Below are positions 24,298 to 37,190 of a stretch of DNA of 64,000 bases, piece by piece. The DNA comes from Triatoma infestans (lineage: Eukaryota > Arthropoda > Insecta > Hemiptera > Reduviidae): assembly GCA_011037195.1 (NCBI GenBank), contig JAAEAF010000262.1, forward strand, positions 186,001 through 250,000, read 5' to 3'. The notes below the pieces were generated by a model, which did not search any database, was not told where the DNA came from, and saw only the letters and a program-made list of their open reading frames with translations. How positions within the stretch are numbered: position 1 is the first letter of the stretch; every line of letters starts with the position of its first letter. The translations under genes were made by a program, and so were the position numbers.

Positions 24298-27200
24298 GTA
24301 GCATGATTTATTATCTAATTTAACTAGTGTGTTTCTCAGTAATAGCAATAAACAAGTTAACAGACAGGGATTTTAATCTTGAATATTTCAAAATGCCTTT
24401 CTAACTGATTTAATGACAGCGATATATTTCGATATATGACAGGTTTCCTTTACCTTAATGTACGGTTTCATTAGGCTATAAATATGCAGACATATTTTGC
24501 TAATTATGATTTCTTTGTTTTTATTTTCTACTCCATCCTATGTACCGCATTTACTGATGTTTTATTTAATTTATAAATATGTATACCTCAAATATAAAAG
24601 TTTTTTTTTATGTTCAGAGTACAAAATGTCAGCATCCGGTCGTAATGCTTGCTGGTATTACTGCGCCTGATTTGGAGGCACTGCTTCAGTTCGTCTATCA
24701 TGGTGAAGTGAGTGTGGATCCATCGCAGCTTCCATCGTTGTTGCAAGCAGCTCAATGCTTAGACATTCAAGCACTTTCTCCTAATATGCTTTCAATTGAT
24801 GTAAGTGAGTTAGGTTTTTTTTTTATTGTATGAAATTGAACTGAAAGAAGTCTTGAAAAATATGAATTAGGCTTCAGATTTTATTTAGAACAGTGATGCA
24901 CTTATATTCGAGTTTGATCGGCTCAGGTTTTTTTTTTTTTGCATCCGGGGAGCGGGAGTGGAGCCTTAAGTTTAACAGAAAACTGAAGACTCATAAAATA
25001 TTTATAAGCAGTTCCCGCGAAGTGCATTATTTTCACTGCACTGAAGATGTGAATTAGCTGCCACCCGTACATTTTTACCCTTGTTTTATTAAATAGGGTT
25101 GTGTAAAACAGCTTTGAATATACTAAACAACTTCTTTTTAGGCAGTTATTTTGTTTGGCATTTAACTCCAAGAATCGTGTGGCATTTAATGTCGGAAAGT
25201 GAAGCTGTAAAGCACCCAGGAAGAGAAAATCTAAGGGCAGCAATGCTGTACCCTATTAAGAGAATCACTTCTTATTAAGAGAGTATTTTTGAAATTATTT
25301 TATTCTGTCTCTATTATCCGCTTTCTCTTGCAGCATTTTATCTGTCTTTTGAATGATGTAATGTCTGGACAGAAAAAAATCATGTCTTGCTCAAGTGAGT
25401 ATGGCTAGGAACTTTAGCTGATCGAAAACGAATCCTTATTTGGCTACTATTTTTTCATTATAGATTCCCTCCTTTTTGTAATTTTCGCAAAAGTCGATTT
25501 GATTATGTTGCTTCTGAAGATTGAAACATGAACGTGTAAATAAATTATTAACAAATGAAACCAACCAAAATTCATTTCTGTCAGATTTCATTTTAACTTT
25601 CTATTACTGCTTTGATGTGTTGCAGTTAGTGTCTAGTTTTGAAATTTCACCGGAAATAACTTTATTCTGATTCTCTTATTAGAGAAATGTTTTTTCTTCT
25701 AAAAAATTTTAGATAAATCTATATATATTTAAAAAAAGCTACTTCTAATTCAATATTCCGAGTAGTATCACCAAATTTATCTTATATTAGAGATATTTTC
25801 CAGCTCTGCGGAGCCAACCGCAGCAATTATCTTGTATTGCTTGTTTTCATTTCTAGATCATATTGAATTTTACAATTTAGGTATTCAGAGATTGACTGAT
25901 CCGCTGTCGATCTTCAGGAGTAATAGTACTAAACATAGTTGAATAATCTGAGAAAATCTCGTAAAATAATCAACACAAACCAATGTTATTAGTTATACCT
26001 GTATGTTGAGATTTTTGCATACACATATCACTTGGTATATGAATTATTGTAGTATGTGAATTATAGGTCATTAGAATTTTTTTTAAACTAATATAATAAT
26101 ATATCTAACTAATATATCCACAAATTTTCATAAAATATAAAAATATTCAAAAATATTGACTTAAATATGTTATTTGACGAAGATTTTCTCAGTTCGTTCA
26201 CTAATATAAATTTTGTACTAAAGCTTTTGAAAATGGCCATTATAAGACCCGGAAGCTTGAGAAGTACTCATTACTAAAACAATAAAAAGATCGACTCACT
26301 TTGTCATCGTTGAATATCCTAAAGTATCCTCAAAGTTTCAGTCCAAATTTATCCACTGCAAATGCCACTTCATTGAATTTTTTTTCCCAGTTTTCGCAAG
26401 ATTTCTGCTAAACCTTATAAATTTACTACCCAATTTAGATGTATCACTTTTATTTGAAATATTTTTTTTTTAAATGTGATTTTAGAGTGGATTTCCGGGG
26501 GCGCGCTGATTTTACTCTCACCCAAAAATTCCTTCAGTATACTGTACATTTCCACCATTTTTTAAGGATAATTAAAGTTATGTTAATTGCAAGTTGATAA
26601 AGTCGTTAGTGTGTTTCATATAAGATTTTTCTACTTTCAGAAACTTTCTGGAACTATGATGACTGGTGCCGATGGAAGAAACATGTTAACGCCTTACGTG
26701 TCCGTTAGAAAACGGCGACGTAAAGTAAAGGCAAACTGTGTAAAAACTGCCAGTGCAACTGAAGGAGATGGACAAGGGCATAGTGAAGATAATAAGGACA
26801 ACATTGAACACAATATAAATGGTGAAAAGGAAAATGGTAACTCGATGAATGGATGTATATTTACATATGCTTGCATACATTTAAAATTTAGTAGTTGAAA
26901 AATATGATTAATAGGGATGAAATTATTTAATATCTAATAATCATATCTATGTAGATTGACTTGCCTTCAAGAACGTTTAAAGAAAACATTTTTTTTTAAA
27001 TTAAATTTGTTGAATAAATTAAAACTATTATAATGTAGGGATATGTAAATATATTATGTTTTAATGATACCAGTTGTAAATAGTAATTATATATATTTCT
27101 GACAGCAATAGTTTAGTTCATATCTGTATATTAGTTATATTTTAAAACCCTGGAGGTCACCGCAATTCATTCTCTAGTGAGAAAACAGAGGAACTTGATC

Positions 27201-30200
27201 GAAAATTAAAACTAAATTAAGACAATAATTTTACTGGATAAAGAGGAACTATTAAGATCATGTAATTTTCGATATCAAGTTTTCACTGGAAAAAAGACTT
27301 CTTAAAATAAATGTGTGTGCATTATAACTCTTCAATAATGAGCTGCAAGCATTTTATTGATTAAATACTTAAATACATGCACACATAACATTGTAATTAT
27401 TTTATTGTATTTGCAATCAGATGATAATTATTTATACTACTTAGCATTTCGGAGAGGGCTTCATTAAAAGAATGTTTCGTCTGACTATATCATCTTTAAA
27501 TACTGTTAACATTCTTGTTAAATATACAATCTTGGAAGTAATGTATTTGTTCTTCATCATTTGGATAGAACGGTCGATCATAATTGTTTTGAGTCTGGTT
27601 TTGCTTCGTGAACCCTAGACGACTAAATCTCAGAAGTTCGTCTCTGTTTTCTGTTTGTCAACTCATATTTTTTTTTTCTCTCGTCGCCAATTTAACTAAT
27701 CAATAACTAGCTACAAGCATTTAAATTCTTACATACATAACATAATATGTAATTACTTTACTGTACTTGCTACCATATGATAATTATTTATACTTAGATT
27801 TTGTTTTCCAGGATAGATAAGATTTATTTATTTACTTACTTCTTTTCCTCCCCCCAAACACTACCTTCTAAAGGACCAACCATTAGTGTCCTATATGCCG
27901 GATGTATAATAAAGGCAAATAATATTTAGCTTAAATTCAAAATTTCAAGACATTTGTTGTTACAAATTCTTACTCATATTATAATAAGAATTGAGTAAGA
28001 GAAAGTGTCTTTCATACTAGATTTTTTAAACAAGTAAAGAACAGAATTCAGGCAATAGTTAGTTTGAAATAGTCACAATAGAATAGAGCGTGATTCTTCA
28101 TCTCTGTTTTTATTCCTTGAACTAACCAACAAATTTTAATGTTTTGCGTGTGATCATGATATAGGTAAATCACACAGATTTACATAATCACATTGCAATC
28201 TTTCTTTTTATGAAACTGTTTTAATGGTCTTCACACCTAAATTTAATTTCTTCTTCGAAAATCATTTTTATTTTGAAAATATTCTTTTTTTGGAAGTAGT
28301 ATTTTTAGAAAGGTAACAATGAAATCTTATTTGCTTAGACGGGCATTTCCCGCCTCTCAGGCTGCCGTCAAGTCATTTCCTTCCATAATTCTCTGTCTCA
28401 CCAGTTACCGCTTCTCAGTCCTCTGCCAGCCTGAGGATTTCTCATCTCATCCTACCATCGACGCAGTGGTCTTCCTCTTTGGTCTCCGATCGTCACTTTT
28501 TCCGCGATTCATCACCTAACGTTTTGGCCATCTCAGAAGGATCCGCCGAACATGGCCATATCACCTCCAGTTCTTTTTAATTAATCTTTATAAGAGTCTC
28601 CTCTAAGCCCCATTTCCTTCCTAATATCTTCACTCCTTATCCTTTCCATTCTCCTAATAAACCTTCTCCAGTCCACTTCCACCGCTCTTATGCTATTGCT
28701 TATGTTCTTCTACTGCTGCTCAGAATGCCAGAATTATTGTGGAGAAGGAAATTTGCAATAATTTATTTTATTCTCTGAATTTTAAAGTATTTTTTATTGT
28801 ATACCCTAAGCTATATCTATTTATTCATTAGAGACTGAAATAAAGATAACGCTAACCTCCTTCCATTAGTGTTGAATTTGTAAGTTGTTTTCTTTAAGAA
28901 GTCCGGATTATCCCCCCATTGCTTCAGTTGCTTTTTAGAATCTTTTCTGGTTTATTTTTTTTTTTTTTATTCTCTTGGAATTACTAAAAAATAACACCTT
29001 TGTTTATTTCTAATAAATAGCATTAAAGTTCTAGTGAAAAAAAAAAACATTTAAATGTTTAAATGTTTAGGTATGAAAAAACCTCCATTGATATCGGACT
29101 TACCAGTTTCTTGCACTATATGCGGTGTAACATTAAGGCAATCTCGAAATCTCAGGCGACATATGGAACTTATACATATGAAATCAGAAAATGGCCTCAG
29201 GGTACCAAGGAAAAAGTCTAAGAAGTGTGAAATAACTACTGTGGATATTTCACCTATTGGCGACAACAATTCTGAGGTAGTAAGAGCTCAGTATTCTTCT
29301 TGGTGATCTGATAACAAATTTAATTCCGCTTATATTAGCCATATAAAATATTTTGAAAAATATACCATTAATAGGGTTGTGATAAAAAAAGTGCCAAAAT
29401 TTTCATCCTTTATTTTTATTTTTTTTGTTAATCAAGTTTTGATAACATAAGTAAATAAATATTTTTCCCTAATGTTGAAATAACTTTAAAATAAACATTT
29501 CTCTCCCAATCCTAAATGTTTAACATTTATGAGGATCGGTAGTTAGTACGGTTACGCTCTAATTAGTAATCAGCTGAAAGAAACGATTTTAGGTCCCTTA
29601 AGCGAAATTCAGCAACTTAAATTGAAGATTCTGACAGAAATGTTGGCACGCACTCAATGGGAGAATCTCGTGAATTAGAATTTTAACGCGCTTTCTTTCT
29701 TCATTTCCCTCTCTTTTGGTGAAGTTGCTCATGTTGGTAACGATGCTAGCAGAAAATTCAATAAATAACCCGGTGCAAAAGGTTTTGGACCTTCGGAGAC
29801 AAAGGCACGGGAGTAAGAAAGAAAGCACTCCGTGTCCGGACTACCAAGTGGTGGAATCTCTATTAAGGCTACCCTTAGTGCCTCTGGGGTCGCTCGGATG
29901 TTGCAGACCTATTCGTGGAAATGCAGTACATTAAAAAAAAACTGCTTAGATTCTGGCATTTTTTCGGTATAATTTTGTAAGGAATAATTTTTTTGGAAAC
30001 ATTTGCAGAATCATTTTTGCTCAGAATTAAATTACCTATCAGATCTCCATATTTTATAAACCATTTACTACTGCAAATGTATTTGGGAGTTATATTTTGA
30101 TTGATTTTAATTTATTGCTTCTGATTGGTAGCTGGTTCGTGGCAGTGGAAGCGGCATGGTTGGAATTGGTGGACGAATGGTAAATGCAGGCAGTTCAAGC

Positions 30201-30569
30201 AGCAATGGCAGCGGAGTGGATGAGCAGCAGCAGCAACAACAACAACAGCAACAGGCATCTCAACAACAGGGTACTAGCCAACAACAGCAACAGCAGCAGC
30301 AGCAACAACAGCAACAACAGTCTCAGCAACATCAACATTGTAGTGCCGCTCCACCACCACCTCCTCCTGTTTATCAAGTCTCAAGTGCTGCTGGTGCTCC
30401 CCTTTGTGACCCGTCTCTACATCCGGCTGTTTTCTCACAGGCTCATATGCTCCCCACACCACCATCTCAACATCCGGCTGTTTTACAACAACAGTTTGCG
30501 GCTGTACAACATCAACAACAATTCAGGCAACCAACATTATACACAGAACAAAGGGACCAACATACTTAG
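24109..30569 (+). CDS. Trl: GAGA factor / Trithorax-like, BTB and C2H2 chromatin protein, whole gene (5 coding exons)
   Basis: The coding parts are 24109-24297, 24618-24800, 26641-26836, 29071-29276 and 30132-30569, joined in frame at GT-AG introns: 403 residues against 519-581 in Drosophila. Residues 1-124 form a BTB/POZ domain very like GAGA factor (YSLSWGEFSTSL, HGDLVDVTLTAGG, FPAHKLVL, CQHPVVMLAG, DLEALLQFVYHGEVSV). Residues 147-154 are a basic NLS (RKRRRKVK). Residues 204-225 are a single C2H2 finger whose QSRNLRRH is identical to Drosophila; R215, N216 and R219 are the residues that read GAG. Residues 290-321 are poly-Gln, then Pro-rich. The family is a nuclear factor that binds GAGAG, opens chromatin and sustains homeotic gene expression. 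Drosophila's long region between BTB and finger is much shorter here. Confidence 0.94.
24618..24800 (+). CDS. Trl: Trl exon: BTB second half
   Basis: Residues 64-124, TTCAG acceptor and TTGAT|GTAAGT donor, both phase 0. STKCQHPVVMLAGITAPDLE and SQLPSLLQAAQCLDIQAL complete the BTB fold, which in the family mediates oligomerisation. Confidence 0.94.
24801..26640 (+). other. Trl intron 2
   Basis: 1.84 kb of AT-rich intron. At about 26225-26510 there is weak resemblance to the ACTTCCGG repeat in reverse orientation (TTTTCGCAAGATTTCTGCTAAA, and a TTTATTTGAAATATTTTT stretch). Nothing else recognised. Confidence 0.6.
26641..26836 (+). CDS. Trl: Trl exon: nuclear localisation patch and acidic linker
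   Basis: Residues 125-190. ACTTTCAG acceptor phase 0, AATG|GTAACT donor phase 1. YVSVRKRRRKVKAN corresponds to the basic patch before the finger in Drosophila (RKRKPRVKK). The following residues are rich in Asp, Glu, Asn and Gly. Reading through the donor would add a short tail ending at 26896, so the splice is preferred. Confidence 0.9.
26837..29070 (+). other. Trl intron 3
   Basis: 2.2 kb. Holds a short fragment of the ACTTCCGG repeat end (TTTTCGATATCAAGTTTTCA near 27268) and the minus-strand non-LTR fragment at 28310-28760. A TTAAATGTTTAAATGTTTAG just before the exon acts as the acceptor. Confidence 0.7.
28310..28760 (-). mobile_element. Non-LTR retrotransposon ORF2 C-terminal fragment in Trl intron 3
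   Basis: The minus strand has broken frames reading WRRFIRRMERIRSEDIRKE, then GRPLRRW and a tail with ELWKEMT. This is the recurrent end of RTE/CR1-type reverse transcriptase proteins (RMERxRxExIRxxLG ... GRPRxRWxD). GC content is well above the surrounding intron. It is antisense to Trl and dead. Confidence 0.55.
29071..29276 (+). CDS. Trl: Trl exon: C2H2 DNA-binding finger
   Basis: Residues 190-258. TTTAG acceptor phase 1, TCTGAG|GTAGTA donor phase 0. The finger is C204-x2-C207-x12-H220-x4-H225. RQSRNLRRHMELIH matches the Drosophila finger that contacts the GAG core. A second basic patch RVPRKKSKK (233-241) follows. If this last intron were retained, the protein would end ten residues later at 29306, without the Gln-rich tail. 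Confidence 0.95.
29277..30131 (+). other. Trl intron 4
   Basis: 855 bp. At about 29640-29940 it holds more GC-rich sequence (TTCGGAGACAAAGGCACGG, ACCCTTAGTGCCTCTGGGG) that looks like foreign repeat matter, but I cannot assign it to a family. Confidence 0.55.
30132..30569 (+). CDS. Trl: Trl last exon: poly-Gln and Pro-rich C-terminus
   Basis: Residues 259-403. GGTAG acceptor, phase 0. After a Gly/Ser-rich start come 10 Gln (290-299), a short break, 14 Gln (308-321), a run of six Pro, and a Gln/His-rich end finishing EQRDQHT with TAG at 30567-30569. Drosophila GAGA factor also ends in a Gln-rich domain. The Gln tract is a mix of CAG and CAA codons. The overlapping Asn-rich and Leu-rich frames are shadows of this repeat. 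Confidence 0.92.
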   Translation: MVRGSGSGMVGIGGRMVNAGSSSSNGSGVDEQQQQQQQQQQASQQQGTSQQQQQQQQQQQQQQSQQHQHCSAAPPPPPPVYQVSSAAGAPLCDPSLHPAVFSQAHMLPTPPSQHPAVLQQQFAAVQHQQQFRQPTLYTEQRDQHT

Positions 30570-33569
30570 GCCTTGCTACTGGTAGAGAACACTCTTCTCT
30601 ATGCCGTACTCTAACTGTAAAGTCTTGGTATCTGCTTCTTAGGTTTTTGATTTATTAATAAGTTTTTGAACTCTTGAGACAACAGCCTCTAATTCAAGAA
30701 AGAAAAAACTATTAAAAAAAAAGAAAGACATTATTGTTATTTATAGATAGCAGTGCATGCAACAGTAAGTACACTTTCTGTTTGTTCTTATCCCTAATTG
30801 TTGCACATATATACGACACTAATGGCAATCTTGGCCATTAATTTTCCACCAGTATGTGTATTTTAACCGGTTGTTAATGCTCTTAAGAGTACTAATCACG
30901 CCAACCTAGCCGCGAGATTTTTATATTGGCCAAATATATATATGATGACCGACTCTTTATCGGCAATATGGAAAGTAAATCTTTCATTGGAATTTATTTG
31001 TTTATGTTCATTGATATATTTTGCCATAAATTATTCGATTGCTGTAGGCTATTAAGCTGATTTTTGATATGTTTTCCAAACAGTTTTCTTAAAGATATAA
31101 TATTTTAATTGAATAATAATTCAATTAAGGCCATGAACCAATGACCAATGCAATGAACTGACTGTTGCTTACCAGCAAACCCGCCCTTCTTGTGCAGGTT
31201 AATAGTAAAGATTTGTTTGTATCCTAATGAATCTTGATTGGTTAGGATTTGTTATTTTTTTCTTTAGTTCTAATTTGTAAGTGTATATACTAACAGTCTT
31301 AATTGATAAAGGAACTGAATGTCCCCATCTGAAATCCGTGGGACTTTTAAAAGTTCAGATGGCCGTTTTGTCAATGGCTTTGGTAATGATGCTTTTGTAC
31401 CAATAAATATCTAATCTCAATCAGAATTTTTTTTAAATTTTTTGGAACGAGTAAAAAAAGTTCTGATGGGTTTAAAAAAGATGGCTGATAAATTCTGTAA
31501 TTATATTTAGTTCCAGGATTTGATGACCAGAAAAGATTACTCGAAATTTATATTAATTGTACTCAAACTTGATGCTTTTCCTTAAATGAATATGAAACAA
31601 ACAGAGAAGGGAATTTAGAGAGGTAACTTGTATTCATTCAATAAGGCTAAAATTGAGAAGTCTATGGTTTGTTGGTTAAGTGATGACGAACCTTTGTTTA
31701 GAATGTGAGAAAGTGAAAACGTTGCAACTTCATATACAAGACACATATTTAAAGTATTAAATGTAATTTGTTCATTTAACTTTAAAATCCATCCAAATAA
31801 AAACTAACAATTTACCCACGGATTGTTTTTTTCACACGTAAATTCTTGTGGATTTAAAAATAATTGGAGAAAAGCTATGTTCTAAAATGGTGTTTAGATA
31901 TCCTTTTCCAGACAAGAGACAAATACGCCATGACTTTATGTCAACATTACGTTGTTTTAAGTACGTTCTTAATTCTTAATAATGCTTCAAATTTTTTAAT
32001 AATTTTTACTTTTTCCAATTTTAAAAAAAGAGTACCCGAATTAAGAGTAAAGAGTTGAAGTAACTGAGAGGAATGACGTGCAAAGCTTTTTGAGATATAT
32101 TATCTTGGCCTTTCAGTTTTAGCATTCAAGTAAGTATCAAATGCTGTTCACTTGGTGGTTTGCCATCACTAGTTTGAGATTGTATAATTGATTTAAAGCT
32201 AACCTTTCCTCCATTTAAGTCATACAAACTTCTAAGACCAAGTGCATTTATTCAAGATATAAGTTGGAATACTTTTCTTTAGACTTGGCGAATATAAATT
32301 ATTTTTATTGCTACAAGTATAAATGATTGATCCATACATTTATTTGTTTATTATGAGACAATGAATATTTCTTTGGTTAAAACAGAGTCATTAAAATTAG
32401 ATTATTCTAGCTTTGGCATTACATTTCAGTTGGTGAAAGTTATTAATCTAGCAAAGTACAAAGGACATTTCTTTGCTAACTTAAATTTTTTTTACATTAG
32501 TTTGATATCTATATACAGATATCAAAGAATTGGATCAGAAATTTTGACTAGGACAGTGATTTTTGTGATCATCAACATTTTCGGTATTTTGTGATCATCC
32601 ATCTTCTGATTGTTTTGATTACAGTATGAAAAGTTGATTTTCTTATGTGTAGGTCTGTTATTTCACACTGTTTATCAAGACATCCTGATGATTAGTGAAT
32701 ATCAATAACAGCAGACGACCACGAAATAAAGTGGCCAACTAAGGAAAAAATCTCTGTTCTATTTATAGTTTTTTGTCAGTTATGTGTCCCATTCTGTCAG
32801 TCATGTTCACGAATAATTTGATTCAATATTTTATTTCATTTTTAAAATCTGTTTTGTTATTGTTATCAGTAATATAGTTCTCTTAATTACTTTGATCTAC
32901 TGATATATAAGCTTTGTTGTTTATTTTTATTTTCTCGCTGCCATATTAATATTAGAGTTCCTATTATTGTTTGCTTATTTTTAATTTCCAGTTGTATGTT
33001 TCATATCACTTAATCTTTTATCTTTAGATTTTCTCTGCTAGACATCAAAAGTTGAATTATATTTGAACGTACCCAATAATGTCTATAAAATTTAAAAAGC
33101 ATGTCTTTGTTTTTTACTTTATTTATTTATTTCTTACTAGTTTCGAAATTTTTACCAGTGAAGAATAGGAAAAATCATTTCCATTTACAAATAAAAAAAT
33201 CAATTATAATTAATTTACAACTTTATAACACACTGCTTTTCCTAAACCTAGTCGTAAATCGCGGAGTATTTGCATAACCGTATAACAATGATAGGCTACA
33301 GTTTTATCGAGTAGCAAATTGTCAGAATGTGTTGGGGTTTATTTTTTTCTCGCACGCTTAATACAATACAAATGTATGTGGAATAAAAAGGTCCGCCTAG
33401 ACTATTATAAGTTATACTCATTTTCTGATTATTTATTTTAGTTTTTACTTTTTAACTTTTGCTATTACTAACTTGTTTTAGTTAATTTTCTGTCACATAT
33501 AAAATTATAATCATATAAACAATACGTCCTGAATCAAGATCTTTTGGGAAGTTCTATTAATTTGACTTT
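30570..33569 (+). other. Trl 3' UTR and following intergenic DNA
   Basis: Little transposon sequence is visible for about 3 kb after the Trl stop, which would suit a long 3' UTR. Several AATAAA words occur (for example near 31392 and 31797), but none can be chosen from sequence alone. No further coding signal seen. Confidence 0.45.
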
Positions 33570-34230
33570 TTTTTCTGCTTATCGGGAGGGCCAAACCCTT
33601 CGCTACCCAAAGACTCTCGGACATAAAACTACTTCACTGCAAACAATACGTCGGTGTAGGTCAGAAACCCACCCCAACGACCGGATCTATGAAAGTTTCA
33701 AAGATGCCCAAACTGGACAATAACTAAATCTAAGTTCTACCGGAAGTAATCTTCTCCGATAATATTGTTTAAACTAAATTCTCTTGCAGAATGACTGGGT
33801 GTTCATGCTCTCTCATAAATTACAAAAGGGAGCCAGCACATGCTCATATTATAGAGGTTCCTCATTAAAGCACCGTAATTAGTAAGGAATACTATCAAGT
33901 ATTCCATGAATGACAAATTTCGCGCTCATCCCTTTCAGACTTAGTGAACAACCTGGAATGCTGTCTTAAGCCACCAAACTCAACCATAAGGATAAATATA
34001 TGAAAGTTGTCTAAGTTAATACATGTGGCCAGCGATTCCTCATTGGTTAGGGAAGAACGGGTGCCTAGGCAGCACTAGAGGTACCAAATAGATCTTAAAT
34101 GATACACAAGAAGAGCCTCTCTAGAGAAAGAAAGCTTCTCCAATCTTCTAGAACATTTCTGGAGTGAAGACAATGATTTAGTACCTTCAAGGCAGCCTGG
34201 CTATAGAACAACTAAAAGTACTCTATTTAT
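33570..34230 (-). mobile_element. Decayed I-like non-LTR retrotransposon 3' end
   Basis: A diverged relative of the copies at 54303-55159 and 60072-61137, in the same orientation. Shared landmarks are GGAGGGCCAAACCCTTCGCTA-type sequence near 33585 (the other copies read GAGGGCAAAACCCTACGCTA), TTCTAGAACATTTC near 34147, and CAAGGCAGCCTGGCTAT near 34190, which encodes the end of the RNase H SDSQAAL block. Frames are destroyed. Confidence 0.6.
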
Positions 34231-34614
34231 CAAAAATCCATCTTTTCATGTTTCCAAAAAAGATGAATAATAAGTGCTGTTTATATTAATATCCAAACAC
34301 TATAGTCTCCAATATTGAGTGGTTCAATTTATTCAATAATTCTTCTATCACTATGATAAAAAAAATGGTATTGTTGCCCTCGGTGGACAGGAAAATTACA
34401 TTCCGTCTATGTACATTTTATAAATTACTTTTATTTTCCAGAAAATCTTATTGAATAATTCAATTAACTCTGTTTAAAGAAATCAGGATTCCTTTCAAGA
34501 TCCATTAAGGACCATAATCTGTTTGCAAAGCGAAAGTTATGGACAGTGTTATAAACTGACTTCATGTTACTTGAACTTTATACTTGTTAAATTCTTAGAT
34601 AATTAAATTTGATA

Positions 34615-34740
34615 TTTTTTTTTTTTTGTTCAACATATGTAGTCATTGGCGCCCGGAGCCTTCTCGGTGCATTGCCAACAGTGTTCTCTCGTTACAGACA
34701 ACACTGTCCATCACCGAACAATGAGCTGCAGAGGATCCTT
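34615..34740 (-). repeat. SINE-like or retroposon 3' end, second copy
   Basis: Reverse-orientation relative of 8265-8408. On the minus strand it reads GTTGTCTGTAACGAGAGAAC, then AAGGCTCCGGGCGCCAATGA and a tail of A (T run at 34615-34627). Confidence 0.65.
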
Positions 34741-37190
34741 AGAAATATTAAAATACAAGCATGAAAAATAAAAATTAATATTTAATAATTAAATTGTTTT
34801 AACATAAAGTTTCTATTGGTGGGACAACTATTAATGCCAATAATTTCCATTGATAATTGAAAATAATTAAACATTCATTGATATTAAATTTATCCTTCCT
34901 TCTAGTAGCAGCAGGCACCAAAGAAAAAAAAAAATGAAATAAATTCTCTGGCACATGCATGCACCACAAACAGCGAATTTTTTAATTACACAGTTTATCA
35001 TTTAATTTAATTTAATTAAAGTCTGCTATTGGCATTCTTGTAGCTTAAATTATCCAAATTAAATTTCAACTGCTTATAGTAAATAATTTTTCATTCAAAA
35101 AGATAAATTTTAACTTGTCACAATTGTAGTTATCTTTGTTATTTACATATCTATAATCAAACCTCTTTCAAACCATATGCTTACTTTACTATGCTTCCTA
35201 TTTCATAATTTGATTGAACACCTCTTCCCATTTTGTTGTCCAAAATATTTTTCCCTTTTTAATTTTTTTAAAATATAGATTTGGCAGTCATATAGGCGGG
35301 CATCTTTAATGTTTTCAGAACATATCTTAAATGAAAATGTAATGTTATAACATACATGATGTAAACATCCGTTAAGAATCATCACTATTCTAACAATCTT
35401 AAGAATTGATTAAAGAATGATTGGCACTTATTTGAAGCATAATCAACTCGTATTTTATCTATGATAGAGTAGAATTTCATATTATTGAGAACTAATATTT
35501 TTATGAAAGTTAATAACGTCATTACTATATATTATACTTATTATTATTTTATTTTAAAGTACGCTGTTAGCGCAACAATTGCACTATTTACTTTTTCAGC
35601 GTATTCTCTCATATTGTCTTTTAATTAATATAATTTTCATTACAATTTGTATAGTGTACATAAATATTTTATGTGTTTGGTAGGATGTAAAGAAAATTTT
35701 TATGATAATATGATTTAATAATATTTTTGTTTCATCTATTAAAAACAAATAAATAAAACTATATATGTATATAAATCAATTTTATTTTTATTACTGTTAA
35801 ATTTAACGTACCTTATGCTTTTATTTAGGTAATGGGTGCTAAATGTTATAATTTTTTTTTTTTTTTGGTAAACATTTTCTTAGCTGTAATATTTCTTTTT
35901 ACATAGTTTTGTTTCTTACTAATTGGTTGGACTTATTGATTGCTTTACCCATTATTCATATTTATCTATTTAGAAAAAGTAGCTTATATGGAAAGCTGTC
36001 CATTGTGATAAAAAAAAATTAAAAATAAATCTTTTTATTTAATCTGTTTATTAAAAATTATTTTATTGAGATGCGCCATTATTATAAAATAATAAAATAA
36101 TATTTATGTTTATTATGCATCACATTTTACTTTTATTATCAATTTACATTAATGTTTCATTTAAACAAAGTGTACACACGTCTGTATGCATTTAATAAAG
36201 CTACTGTTGTAAAATTGAAATGTCTTTAAATTTACATCACATAACACAAATAAATAAATAAATATTTTAAATATTGTTATATAATTTTTAATATTTATAA
36301 TTTTGGACCATATTATTGTAAAGTGGATGTATTGAAGAAAAAAAAACAAAATGAATAAATACATAAAAGATAAATTGGATTATAATCTTGGGGCTGTGCA
36401 AAATACTCAAATCAAATTGCAGTTTAATATTTACAAAGTTTTACATAAATTATCTTAATTATTATTTTATTAATTTGGCATGTAATTAAATTTTTATTGA
36501 TAACATTTGTGCATGTTGAAATAATATGATAAAAATAAATTGTTTCTGTGCAAATGTTTTAATTTTTTTTTACACTGCATCTTTTGGTAAGTATTATTTT
36601 GTTTTTCAATCACTCCTTTGCTTTTTCAAGTTGGATAATTTTACTTTAGAAAGTGTAAAACACGTATTATAGATAAAGTGGACCATCTAATATTTACTTG
36701 AAAAAGCTTATTCAATTTTACTTTTCCACATTCTTTCTTCCAATATAGGATTTGAACTAGATATGAAACAGAGCAAAACAGAGCATAATTATACTCAACC
36801 TTTTTTTTTTGTAAACTACAATTTGAAAAATAAAAGTAGTCGATCATTCAGAGACTAATTTCATCTATTTTTTTTTCAGTTTCTACATTAAAAAAAAGCT
36901 TTACAAAAACAGTAGCATTAGCATTAGCATGATATTAAAGAACCCAAAATATCGTATTTTAATTGACTAATGTTAATTAACATTAGTCTGATGTTGACAT
37001 TAACATTGACTAATGTTAATTAATTCTCCAATTAGTCTGTTTGAAAATTTGAATCACCATATTTTGTACAATACCTTTCGCATCTGTTATCTCTGTAAAT
37101 AATCGAAAGTAAAATATTACTACAACAATGTTCAAATAATCTTAGCTAACAAGCAAAGTGTTGGTATCAGAGACATTTTCCATGGCACCC
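34741..37190. other. AT-rich intergenic DNA
   Basis: No gene recognised. It holds simple A/T-rich repeats and, at 36965-36988, a perfect 24-bp palindrome (described in the findings). Confidence 0.5.

Noticed and set aside
24923..25243. 106-residue minus-strand open frame in Trl intron 2
   Set aside because: No start context, no domain, low-complexity ends; antisense intron sequence.
30184..30585. 133-residue Asn-rich frame and two Leu/Val-rich minus frames over the Trl last exon
   Set aside because: All are alternate-frame readings of the CAG/CAA repeat.
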